NCBI GenBank assembly: GCA_029207755.1
Contig: JARCOQ010000072.1
Span: 372,001 to 436,000, forward strand
Reading direction: 5' to 3'
DNA length: 64,000 bases
From: Chamaea fasciata
Lineage: Eukaryota; Chordata; Aves; Passeriformes; Sylviidae
The notes below the pieces were generated by a model. That model had not been told where the DNA came from and did no database searches. It worked only from the letters and a program-made list of their open reading frames with translations. Below are positions 14,090 through 23,832 of the stretch, piece after piece (position 1 is the stretch's first letter; the number at the start of each line of letters is the position of its first letter). The position numbers were made by a program, and so were the translations under genes.

Positions 14090-14570
14090 GAGCTCCCGGC
14101 CCGCGGCCGCACGGACGGAGGAGGAGGAGGAGGAGGAGGAGGGACAGAGGAGGAGGAAGAGGAGGGATGGAGGAGCTGGAGCCGGCAGAGGAGGCACTGC
14201 GTGACTTCAGTGCTCTCTGGATCTGCAGCTCCTTCGCCCCGGGACCATCGCCCCCGTATCCTGCGGGTGACCGGGAAGGGGGAGCGCGCCCCAAATATCC
14301 TGGGCGGTTTTTTTGAAGTGGGGAGGGATGTTTGGAGCTCACAGAAAATATATTTATGGCTCCCGGGACTTTTTTCTGTCGGGGCCGGGCAGCTTGATGT
14401 TTGGATCTCGCAGGGCTCCAGAGCTGAGGCGCAGATGCCCCTCAAGGGGACATGGGGGGTCCCCGGGAGGTGTTTTTGGGGGGTCCCGGTGGCGGTGCCG
14501 GCAGAGCCCCGGCGGGAGGCGGGTCCCCCCGCGGTGGGCTTGGGCTTCCTTAAGTTGGTGCGTGTCTCTT
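14090..14570 (+). promoter_or_regulatory. CpG-rich 5' module shared with the zinc-finger genes (left duplication copy)
   Basis: A GAG/GAGGAG-rich tract, the phrase GGGACCATCGCCCCCGTATC, CCCCAAATATCC, a GGATGTTTGGAGCTC block, GCAGATGCCCCTC and GGGAGGTGTTTTTGGGG occur in the same order as in the 5' CpG region of the zinc-finger genes at 42.5, 45.4 and 49.6 kb. Here no zinc-finger exon follows. The module sits downstream of the MHC class I remnant, so a first-exon/promoter unit seems to have been copied or joined there. Whether it drives transcription is not known. Confidence 0.6.
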
Positions 14571-14744
14571 TGGTGCTGACCCTGCCCGCCAGCTAAACCC
14601 TGCGGGCCCCATAGAACCAAAGGTGCCCTGGGAGCCTGCAGGGCCTTGTGGAGCCAGGGGACCGCAGTGACACTGTGGATCTCCTCTCTGCACAACTGTT
14701 TTTCAAACTGCAATATCAGTAATTGCTGCCACGCCATAGGCTTA

Positions 14745-15173
14745 AATAATCCACTCTGTTCACTATTGTTTCAAAGGATGACTTTGATTTCTCCTTGACA
14801 ATCTGCATCAATTCCTTCTCCCATGACATCAACGCTTTTCAAGGCCAAGCTCCAGTGAGCAGTTCTCAAACCTCCAGTGTCCTGGAGAAATCTGACTTCC
14901 TATTCCTGTATTGATAACTCTCATTTGCTTCTGATTTGTCCTAATTAATTCTAATGCATGAAGGTCCAGCCCTGCAGCCTCTGGGGTGGCCCTGTCAGGG
15001 GCCATCACACCCAGAACAATTTCCCCAGAAGTCAAAGTCTCACTGTGCACGGTTGTATTCGCAAACTGGGCGCAGCTGTGCACATCCAGGGGTTTCCATT
15101 TCCCCACTGGGTCCATTGTTAAGGGTATGGAGAACATCTGTGGGATGGGTTCTCCATCAGGACAGGTTCCCAT
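14745..15173 (-). pseudogene. retroviral dUTPase-like fragment of an ERV (left copy)
   Basis: Read on the minus strand, this fragment carries dUTPase landmarks: AGLDLHA (motif 1) near 14,955-14,975, VINTGIG a little downstream, and a motif-3-like ID-D-x-GEIKV stretch near 14,770-14,800. The motif 3 part is in a different frame from the first part, with a stop at about 14,829, so at least one frameshift is present. In betaretrovirus-like genomes dUTPase lies in the gag-pro region, upstream of reverse transcriptase. Here it lies beyond the LTR at 15,554-15,871 relative to the polymerase fragment, with no gag or protease around it. It is therefore likely a remnant of another or rearranged element. 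Confidence 0.65.
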
Positions 15174-15553
15174 CTCCTCATTTATTCACCTGCTCCTTCA
15201 ACTGCCCCTTTGTCTGTTTGATGATCCTGCAGCTTGTGAATAGTCTGGTACATGAAAACACCAGCAGTCCAAATCACTGTATTTTCACAGTAACAGACAA
15301 AGCATTCCACACCACAGTATCAGCAAACCCCATAAAAATCGCCAATTTCATCCCTTCCTCCTTTATTCCTTGCAAGCAGTCTCACAAAGTTTAGCACTGA
15401 CATTTGAGTCGTGGCCAATGCTTTTCTGTAGGGTATTTAGTGTCACATCCCTGAGCAGCCAAAGGTGGCAAATCAGTATTGTCAGCATTACTGCACATTA
15501 TTATTACTGTTTCACATATAAAGATAGAGATAGAAACATAGATTTAGACATAG

Positions 15554-15871
15554 TGGAACACGAGGCTGGTGGGTTGGAGACAGACACACCACACGGTATC
15601 TTCTTGAGTTCTGACCAACAGCCACAATTTATTGTTCCAAGCTCCCTTTTATGGTGAGTTTGAATTTCCCGGGCTTGGAAAGCCAACTGGTTGGGAATCT
15701 CTGCACTGCCCACATCTCTGGCCAGGGGTGTGTCTGCAGCCAGGGCTTGGATGGGCTTGGCTGAGCTCTTTGTTCCCCCGGGGACTTCTAGAACAAGCCA
15801 GGTCAGCCCAGTTGGGTCTGTCATGATCAGACTCATTATGCCCAGCTGTGAACCAGCTGGACCCTGCTACA
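15554..15871 (-). mobile_element. ERV LTR, minus orientation (left copy)
   Basis: On the minus strand the element starts TGTAGCAGGG and ends GTTCCA, giving imperfect terminal inverted repeats (TGTAGCA against TGGAACA on the other strand). It contains a TATA-like CCATAAAAGGG and, just downstream, AATAAATTGTGG, a plausible poly(A) signal at the R region. Immediately upstream on the minus strand is a purine-rich AAAGGCAGGAGA that could be a polypurine tract. This fits a 3' LTR downstream of the broken polymerase fragment. No primer-binding site is seen on its other side. Boundaries are by eye. Confidence 0.6.
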
Positions 15872-16519
15872 TCTCCTGCCTTTGCTTTTATTAAAATGCA
15901 GATTGTTTTCCGTTATCCCATTTGCAAGGGCCCTTTTGCAGACAGGGTAACACAAGACAGCATGGGTTTAATTTGAAGGAGGTTTTGACAAACTTAATTC
16001 TGCTCAGCCAGTGATGTGTCCCATGTACCACTGGAGCTGCAGCACTCACTCCCAGGAGCTGTCAGGCGAGATCACAATCTTCCGGGCTGGCATGTTACAG
16101 GTTAACTGCTTATGGTTCCAAACTACAACTTAACACTAAAACAAGAAAACGTTCAACTTTTAAAACCCTGAGAAAAACCAATTAACAGAATTAACAAGAT
16201 TAACAATTAACAGAAAAACAATTTGTAAACAGAAAAAACCACTCTGTAAACAGAAAACCAGTTTGTAAACAAACAGAATCCTTAAATGCACCGTCACTCT
16301 AAGAGTCCCAGCTCTCCACGAGGTCGGTGAACAAGCTGTTTCCAGCACTGTTCCACACGCGGCTCCACACCGTCTGTGGAGGGGCCACCAGGAGAATGCT
16401 GCTGGTGGTCTTGGACAGGACGTAAGGTAGGACAGACACGTCGGGCAGGTGCCCAAAGCGTTCCAGTGTCCTTGCAAAGCACTTTGCAAGGCTGTACTGT
16501 TAGCAAAACACCATTAGAA

Positions 16520-17880
16520 TTGCTCTTGTGTCACGGAGACAAGACAACTTTTGAAGCATCCGTAGCATTCAACTGTAAACACCTGCGACAACATTTGATA
16601 ATTAACTGTGCAGTTAGTTCAAAGACGGCGGGTGCCGTCTTTTTTGCTTGATGAGGTGGAAGCATTCATTCTGGAATGTGCAAAGGATCAGGCCAGCGTG
16701 GATTCCACTGCCCAAGAACACCAGTAGGATGAAAACTAACAATGAGAATAAACACAGTGATCCACACCTCTGGGCATATCCGGTGGACTTGTCTGTTGGT
16801 GATAGCTTGCTCTGCTGTTTCAACAGCAGCTTTTGCCTCTAGGATTAATTTTGTGGGGGAAGTTAATTCAGAGTCACCCTTTAGGAGGTCAAATAAAGGT
16901 GCTAGCTGAGAGTCAGTCAGTCCTAGGTAAGGTCTGACCCAGTTGATGGTACCCAAGAGTTTTTGTGCATCGTTTAGAGTTAGAATTTTGGTTGGAAACG
17001 GAATTGTTTGTGGCTGTATGGTCTGGTTCATTATTTTGAGTCCCCAATATTTCCAGGGTGGTTGCTGCTGCACTTTCTCTGGTGCTACTTGCAGCCCAAG
17101 TGGTTTGAACGCTTGCAACAGGCTTGGCTGAATCATTGAGAGTTCTTTTCTGGTTTGGGTTGCAATCAAAATGTCATCCAGGCCATGGTAACAGTATGCC
17201 CCTGGCAACTGTTCTCTCACTGATCAGAGTACCTGAGCAACACCCCACTGACACATTGTGGGGCTGTTTCCCACGCCTTGGGAAACTTCTTTCCATTGGT
17301 AACGTTGCACTGGTGCAGCGTTATTAATAGAAGGCACGGTCAAGGCAAACTTTGGGGTATCATCTGGGGGTAATGGAATAGTGAAAAAACAGCCCTTTAA
17401 GTCCACAATCAGGATGTCCCAGGAAGCAGGCAGCATTGTGGGACATCGATGGCACACCAGGCTGCAATGTGCCCATTCTCTCCATCGTGGAATTGGTTTT
17501 TCTCAGGTCATGGAGTAACCTCCACTGAGCAGATTTCTTTTTTATAACAAATACTGGGGTGTTCCAAGGGCTTATAGATGGCTCTATGTGTCCTTGAGCC
17601 AGTTGTTCCTGTACCAGGGTTTTTAGGGCATCTAAGTCTCTCCTTTTCAAGAGACCACTGTGGTACCCACTCAGGCTGAGTAGTGAGCCATTTCAGAGCC
17701 AGTGTGGGGTACTTTACACCCTCTAATACAGTGGCCCCTGTCAAAAATCTGTTCCCACCTCAGCCCACTTCAGAGTCAGAGAACTCTAGGGAAGGGCTTC
17801 CCATCCGGGAATTTCGGATAGGACTGATTCCTCACCTTTAGATTTAAAAAGTGTCATTTTGTGCTGATCCGGCCAAGCTA
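16520..17880 (-). pseudogene. ERV polymerase fragment (reverse transcriptase), broken, left copy
   Basis: On the minus strand the frames show class II ERV (beta-like) reverse-transcriptase landmarks in order: [35 protein letters not shown], a region around NSPTMCQWG, then the catalytic-site region and a connection-domain segment ending near FHPTGVLGQW. A frameshift near 17,460 and an in-frame TGA near 17,222 interrupt it. The catalytic-site tyrosine-x-Asp-Asp element reads GLDD, and the YLG-like element following the palm domain reads YWG. Sequence downstream to about 16.5 kb continues in broken frames. Protease upstream is not clearly recognisable, and env and integrase are absent. It is clearly non-functional. 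Confidence 0.85.
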
Positions 17881-19033
17881 TGCAAATTTTGTTTTCGCAG
17901 TGGGCAGGCTCAGCACCAAGGACACAGACACCACCTGAAGGAATCAGTGAAATTTACTACAGTTCAAAGCAGCAAAGGAGCACAGAAGGAGCAACTCAGC
18001 AATGCAGCCAGCCGTCACTACCACGGATTGCCCGCAGTGATTGAGAAAGATCCATCACCAGTTACCCTCAGCCTTTCCCATCACCCACACCCACACAGCA
18101 GCTGGGGAAGCTGTCACAGCCAAGGAGTGCAGAGCCTCTCCCGGACACTGGGAATTCCTGCAGCTGCCTCCAGCCACAGCTGAGGCTCCAGCCTGGCTGG
18201 GAGAGGGCCCAGCTTTGATAGTGCTGAATAAACAAACTGCCAGCAGCACTCCTAGTGCAGGAACATCTGGTTGCATCCTCCTCTTGGGTTTCTCCCAAAG
18301 CCTGGCCAGGGCCCAAGGAGGAACCAGGGGAGTTGCCTTTGACCCTACAGCCCCGAACAAGGCCAGATGTCAGACTTCATGGCCTTGTCTGGCTTCTAAA
18401 TACAGAAAGGTCAATACATGTTTCACTGAGGAGAGGATGCATCTATTACAACGCTAATGATGGTGCCTATTTTGTTAACGAGCAGATACAAAGATAACCT
18501 TTGGCTGGAAGGTTCATCGAGAGGTCACCTTTGGCTCAGGGTCGCTTGTTCAGGCCTCAGTCAGGCCTCTTGTCCAGGCCTTGGCACTTCAGGCTTTAGT
18601 GCTGGGCTTGACACTGCTGGCTTAACACTGGGACTTGATGAGCTCCCAGGTCTTTCCCAACAGAAAGGATTCTATATTTCCATGATTTTATCTGCTGGGT
18701 TCAGTCAGGTCCATGTTAGCAGCATTACTTTGGTCAAAAAGTTCCCTCTTGGTCAGCTCTTGTGGCCTAAGGCTTCAGCTCCTTCAGCTCCTGGTGCTAA
18801 GCTGCTCACGCTGAACGAGACGACTCAGAGAGAAGAATACAGTTCATCCAATTCCTTCTGGGACACTGAGAGGGGAGGGTGTGCAAACAGGAGCATTGTT
18901 TGGTGTCCCCTCCTCTCTGCCCTTCACGCCTTTCAGCGCTTAGAAACAGCCGAGAGCTTTCTCCAAGAGTGCGATGAAGCAGCTGCTCCTGCTCCCAGGT
19001 CCGGCTCTCTCCAGTCTCTGACCTTGCCTGCTT
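17881..19033. other. non-coding stretch between ERV fragment and hypothetical ORF (left copy)
   Basis: No recognised exon. The piece includes GTGCTGAATAAACAAACTGC near 18,220, with an AATAAA hexamer on the plus strand, and repetitive phrases around AGGCCTCAGTCAGGCCTC at 18.55 kb. It may be part of the same ERV complex or a 3' untranslated region, but nothing decides between these. The right copy (about 58,010-59,170) is nearly identical apart from small indels. Confidence 0.4.
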
Positions 19034-19891
19034 TTGTCCCTCTTGCTGTGCCCTCTGTTCCCCCGGGGCTCGGTGGCTGCTGCCCAGGACTGTGGAAGTG
19101 GCACAGATCCAGGGGTCGAGACCCTCCTTCCTCTGCCCTTGCAGCTGCCTGCTCACAGCAGCCTTTTCCATCTGGAAGCTCCACGTGGAGAGGGAGTCCT
19201 CACCTCTGTTCCTTGCACAACCCCCAGGAGCCCAGGGCTGCCATCTCAAGTCCCTGCGGGCCCTGAGGGCTCCCGGGTGCCTCAGGCTGCTGTGACACCA
19301 CTGCCCACGGGAGGGAACAGTGGCGGGGGCTGTGCTCAAAGTCAGCTCCATGTGCTGCTGCTGCTGCTACTGCTGCTGCGGGGGTCGTTTGTCCAGCCCT
19401 GCCCCAGACTGAGGGATCGGATCCAGGCCCTGCTGCTGCTCCCTGGGGATCAGGCACAGTTTGGTTGTCGCCGTCAGGGCCAGCAGAAGCCGTGGCCGGA
19501 GCAGCGGGTGCTGACAGTGCCCCGAGGCCCGGGGCCGGAGGTGTTCCTGTGCTGGGGGCTGGCCGGAGCTGCCCCTTGTTCTCCCTCTGCCTCCCGCAGA
19601 GCTGGGCCGGGCACAAGTGGGGCAGCACAGCAAACAGGGAGCCTGCCAGTCTCTTCCAGCCCTGTCTGCTCAGAGTTTGGGCCTTGGAGCTGCAGGTGGA
19701 CACAGGCAGCTGCTCCTGCTCCCTCTGCGTGTCCCCGTGTTCAGCAGCGCTGCTCCATCAGTCTGTGCCCAGCAACGGGGAAAAGCCTCAGCCCTGCAGG
19801 GCCAGGAGCTGCCGGGCTCTGCCTGGGGAGCTGCTCCACACGGAAACCAGCAGCAAAGGACATTCCTTCCCTAGGACAAGTTTTCTATTAG
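19034..19891 (+). CDS. hypothetical open frame, not recognised (left copy)
   Basis: A 285-codon plus-strand frame that remains open in both duplication copies, although the copies differ by a 3-bp indel in its CTG tract. The predicted product is rich in Leu, Pro, Gly and Ser with a poly-Leu stretch from the CTG repeat. No domain, signal or family was recognised. Large minus-strand frames also stay open here, which suggests that GC-rich composition alone may explain it. It could equally be untranslated DNA downstream of the PIM gene. Confidence 0.15.
   Translation: MSLLLCPLFPRGSVAAAQDCGSGTDPGVETLLPLPLQLPAHSSLFHLEAPRGEGVLTSVPCTTPRSPGLPSQVPAGPEGSRVPQAAVTPLPTGGNSGGGCAQSQLHVLLLLLLLLRGSFVQPCPRLRDRIQALLLLPGDQAQFGCRRQGQQKPWPEQRVLTVPRGPGPEVFLCWGLAGAAPCSPSASRRAGPGTSGAAQQTGSLPVSSSPVCSEFGPWSCRWTQAAAPAPSACPRVQQRCSISLCPATGKSLSPAGPGAAGLCLGSCSTRKPAAKDIPSLGQVFY
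19353..19379 (+). repeat. CTG trinucleotide repeat (left copy)
   Basis: A run of CTG triplets interrupted once by CTA. The right-copy equivalent at 59,488-59,512 lacks the CTA interruption, is one triplet shorter and changes the following bases. Confidence 0.8.
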
Positions 19892-21104
19892 GAAAAAAAA
19901 AAAAAAGAAAATTAAAAACAACACAGAAAAAAAAGTGGAAGATAAAAACAAAACCCAAGTGCAGCGTAGTAAAAATACTTTATAGCTTTGGATAAAGAGA
20001 TAACTGAACTTTTTCAAATGAGATCTCCGTTATTTACTCCATAGATGTGCTGATGGCATGGATCCATCCTGCTGACCTCAGCAGCCTTTTAAAAAAGATT
20101 TTGTGGTTTGTTTCCAGTATTATTTTAAATTGTGATTGAAGCAATAGGAAATTGCTTTGTGTCCCGCCAGCTCCAAGCAGGACTGGGAATCTAAACTTTG
20201 CCAAACCCCAAATCCTTTACAAGACGACCTTCCTTCTCACCCTGTGAATGAGCTGCACATTCCCTTTGAAATTGTCAGGGGTTTCGTAAAGACGCAAAGT
20301 CCCACTTACAGCTTTTTGCTCTGCTTGGGAAGTGCAGAAGGGCAATTCTTCATCCATCCGCTCCAGACTGCACTGCCTTAGGAACGCCGTCCACTCGCCA
20401 GGTTTTGCTCACTTGTGGCACTTCTGGAGGAGGAAGAAAGGGCAGTTGCACGATTCCAGCCAAAAAAGGAATGAAGAGCGGGACAGACAAAACATCCTGT
20501 GGAGATCCAGGCGTTCAGCTGGAACTGTGGAGTGCTTGGGTTCTTGCCAATTGGATGTGGATCCCTCACTGCAATCTCTTGGCCTGCAGGAGAGTCTCAC
20601 TCACCTGCAAAAGCAGAGAGCTCACTCGGTGGGCTCAGAATGGGCTCGTCTGATGCAAAGCTGTCAGAGCAATGTGAGGGCAGAGCCGGCCCAGCCGTGC
20701 CTGGGGCTGAGCCCAGCAGAGCCCTGGCAGAGCCCAGAGCAGCCTCAGCACCCGCAGAGCCCGGCTGGAAGGAGAGAAACCAGAAAGTGCCCGTCAGCCG
20801 AAGGCTCCTGTCCCCTCGTCCCGGCCGCCCGCAGTGCCCAGGCCACGCTGGCCGTGCTCAGAGCTGGGCCCAAAGCTGCCCATCACTGCTGCCTTTGGGG
20901 GCAGAGCAGGAGGGCAGGACACGTGCCCAGCCTGCAGCCGGCCACGGCACATCCAGCCCTCAGCAGCTGCGCAGAGCCAAAAGGCAGCTTGACGGCCGAG
21001 TGAAGAATCTGTGGCGTCTGCCCCAGCAAAGGGAGGAACCTTTGGTGCCCGGCCAGGCCGTGCCATGCCCACATCTGGGAGCATCCCCCCAGCTGTGGAC
21101 TCAC

Positions 21105-21277
21105 CTGCAAATTGGGCCCCAGGGAGCGTGTCTGAAGAAGGTGCCAGAATCCAAGTCGATCGTCTTCAGCTGCCGGTGGCCAGGTCGAGGAAGAGCTTGG
21201 CATCCTTGGGGTTGTCCTTGGTGTCTCCAGCAGCAGCCCCACCTGATACAGCTTCTCCAGGGGCTCCTCCTTCCCTG
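21105..21277 (-). pseudogene. PIM kinase pseudogene fragment with internal deletion (left copy)
   Basis: Minus-strand sequence encodes GKEEPLEKLYQVG, the segment that precedes the P-loop in avian PIM kinases. Within a few dozen codons it jumps to a segment resembling the end of the PIM catalytic exon (DLATG, then a frame change, then LKTIDLDSGTFF), ending at CAATTTGCAG followed by a GTGAGT donor. The intact PIM gene next door ends the matching exon with the same CAATTTGCAG. Most of the kinase core, including the glycine-rich loop and the catalytic loop, is deleted, and the frame is shifted. It is a remnant of a second PIM gene in head-to-tail order with the intact one. Confidence 0.7.
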
Positions 21278-21552
21278 GGGGCCAGACCAGGCTGTCAGTG
21301 CTCTGCCCAGGGCCCCAGCCACCAACGAACCAGGACAAGCATAACTAGGGTGGATGGTGGCCACCAGTGCTTGCTACACCAGGTCTCCAGCTCCGCCCCA
21401 GCACAGATGTTCCCATCTGGTCATCCCTGCTCAGAGCTACAGGCAGGACAAAAACACTCTGGTTTTCTTTAGCACTGATTGCCATGAGATGTGTGGAGCT
21501 CTTACCTGTCAGGTCTTTGGATCAAACTGTGCACATGGACCTCTCCCATCTT

Positions 21553-23574
21553 CTAGGGACGATGAACACCCTGCAGCCAAGGATCACTGAAGAGGTCTTC
21601 TAAGGATGGCCTGTCCAAGGGTTGCATGGACAAACACCTCCTGATAACATTTTGGCACTCTGAAGAGAGAAACCAGAAACCAGCAGTCAGTTGGAGAAGG
21701 ATCCCGTCTGCTTTGCCCCTCCATTCCCGTGCCCAGGCCATGCTGGGTGTGCCCAGAGCTGTGCCTAAACTTCCCCATGGATTCTCTGTTTGGAGGAGAG
21801 CAGGACATGTGCCACCTCCTCAGCAGCTGCCAGAGCAGGCTGCTCATCAGCCTGCTGCTGTCTCCCAGCACCGGGATTCCCCTGTGCCCAGAGATGAGGA
21901 CCCACCTTGAGAGAGCCATCGTGGGAACAAGATGCGCCCCCAGATGAACTGCTGGCCCCTCCTGAACGGGTGCTTCCCCATGACCAGGTGGTACAGCAGG
22001 AGGCCCAGGGACCAGATCGTCGCTGCCTCGCCGTGGTAGCGTTGGTGGTGGATCCACTCTGGTGGGCTGTAGGGCAGGGTTCCTATGGAACACAGACGGA
22101 GTTCATCAGGGGATGCTGCAACTCCTAAAGCCTCGCCCCGGCGTCCCTGGGCGTGTGGGGGCTGGCCCCCTCCCGCCCCCACCCAAAAGCAACTTGGCTC
22201 AAGAAATAACGCCGCTCCTAGCAGCGAGAGGGGGAAGCCGCGGTGCTACAGCCAGGCTGGGCCATGAGATGCCCAGGAACATCCCCTGAGAGGGCTCACC
22301 TGCAAATTGCCTGTAGGCTGTGTCTTGGAGGAAGGCGCCACAGCCAAAGTCGATCAGTTTGAGCTGCCCGGTGGCCAGGTCGAGCAGGATGTTCTCGGGC
22401 TTGATGTCGCGGTGCAGGACCCCGCAGCTGGTGCAGTGCCGCACGGCCTCCAGCACCTGGCGGAACAGCCCCCGCGCCTCCTCCTCCGGCAGGAACCTCC
22501 GCTCCGCCAGGAAACCCGAGAGGTCCTGGCACCGCTCCGGACGCTCCAGCACCAACAGGAAGCTGTTGGGGAGCTCAACCCACTCCAGCAGCTGAATGAT
22601 GCCACCACATCCAGAGGACAGCCTGTCCAGCAGCACGATTTCCAGGGGCGCACGGGCGCCGTTGGGCTGCCGAAGGACCACGATGCCGTCAGTGGGGCTG
22701 AGGCTGTGCCAGGGCTCGGGAACCCCTCACCCAGCCCCGGATGCTCTGGGCCCCCCGCTCAGCCCACGCCCGCTCTCCCTGCAGGGCTCCCGCCGGCTCT
22801 TCCCCTGCCGGGCCCCAGCTTCTCCCGCCGGCCCCGCTCACTCACCAGCTCGCCCCAGTGCTGGACGCGGGCCCGGGGCACGCATTTGATGGCCACCTGC
22901 GAGCAAAGGCCAGCAGCGGGCTCAGCTCACCGCCTGCCCCGCCGCGCCCCGATCTTCTCCTCCTCCTCCTCCGCCCTCCTCCTCCTCCTCCGCCCGCCGC
23001 CAGCCCCGCCGCTCACCGGGGCGCCGTCCGAGAGCCGCGTCCCCGAGTAGACGCTGCCGAAGCCTCCGCGCCCCAGCAGCGAACCCAGCCGGTACCGGTC
23101 CTGCAGGGCCTCCCGCGCCTCCCCTGCGGGCGACACGCGGCCCTCAGCGCTCGGCCCGGGGCCAGACACGGCCCCCAAGCGCCCCCCGAGCGCCCCGGGC
23201 CGGGCATCCCCACCCGCCCCGGGCCCCGGCGGCTGGAGGCCGGCGGCTGTGCTGCCGAGCGGCGGAGCTCGGGCCGGGGAAGCCGCGGCGGAGGCGGCGG
23301 GAGCGGCCGCGCCGCGTGTGTCCTTAGCGGGGCCCGGGAGGAGCCGGGGCCGGGGCCGGGGCCAGGGTCGGGGCCGGGGTCGGGGCCGGGGCCGGGGCCG
23401 GGGCCGGGGCCGGGGCCGGGGCCAGGCTCGGGACAGGCGCAGCCAAAGCGCAGCGATGCCGCCCTGGCCCCAGGCACTGATGCCCGCCCAGCACCGCCAC
23501 AGCCAGCACCGCCAGAGCCGGGCGGAGCCCAGACCGCGGCGGGACGCCCGGGGCCGGGGGCGGGCCCGGGGCAT
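21553..23574 (-). CDS. PIM-family serine/threonine kinase, intact five-exon gene (left copy)
   Basis: Exons in gene order are 23574-23017, 22896-22846, 22666-22300, 22082-21906 and 21659-21553, all with GT-AG borders and matching phases, giving 419 residues. The N-terminal region is Arg/Pro-rich with a (PR)n tract at residues 48-77. The kinase domain shows the P-loop LGRGGFGSV (G168-V175), VAIK lysine K190, hinge ERPE at 244-247 (the Pro-containing hinge typical of PIM), catalytic HRDIKPEN with D290, and DFG at 309-311. PPEW and WSLGLLL follow, then a C-terminus ending in LEDLF-DPWLQG. PIM kinases are constitutively active Ser/Thr kinases promoting growth and survival, and birds have many copies. 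The start is chosen at 23,574 (GCCATGC context). An in-frame upstream ATG at 23,832 is possible, with no stop between, and an alternative splice at the CCCGCAG at 23,124 cannot be excluded. Catalytic residues are all present. Confidence 0.85.
23344..23433 (-). repeat. GGGGCC-type hexanucleotide repeat inside PIM exon 1 (left copy, 15 units)
   Basis: Fifteen consecutive 6-bp units on the plus strand, mostly CCGGGG with variants TCGGGG, CCAGGG, CCAGGC and TCGGGA. Read in the PIM frame on the minus strand, the units give Ser-Arg, Ala-Trp, nine Pro-Arg, one Pro-Trp and three Pro-Arg dipeptides. The right duplication copy has 20 units. Confidence 0.95.
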
Positions 23575-23832
23575 GGCCCAGCCCTGCGGGGGGAGAGGGA
23601 GAGGCGGGGACGGGGACGCCGAGAGGGGCCGGGGAGGTCGGGAAAGGGACACCGGGAGAGGCTGCGGGAGAGCGAGACAGAGTGCGGGACAGCGGGAGAG
23701 GGAGAGGAGGAACAAGAGAGGGACGGGGACGGGTCGCAGACGCCGTAGACGCCGTAGACTCGCTGCTGCCGCTGCTGCTGCCGCTGCCGCCGCTGCAACT
23801 GGAGCCCTGGGGCCGTTTGTCCGCGTGTCCAT

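Larger units (their letters stand above)
12520..23832. repeat. left copy of a large direct segmental duplication
   Basis: From 12,520/12,521 the sequence matches 52,652/52,653 onward in the same orientation with only scattered substitutions and small indels. Equivalent points are offset by 40,132 bp through most of the block. Indels between 15.5 and 18.3 kb shift the offset to 40,138 and back, a 6-bp indel falls near 22.97 kb, and a 30-bp repeat-length difference falls near 23.4 kb, giving 40,168 at the end. The left edge lies inside an MHC class I alpha3 exon. The right edge cannot be seen because the other copy leaves the window at 64,000. Confidence 0.95.

Noticed and set aside
22741..23748. 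335-codon plus-strand frame with poly-Gly-Pro, opposite PIM exons
   Set aside because: Antisense shadow of the PIM coding exons and the hexanucleotide repeat. Noted in the repeat finding but not called as a gene.
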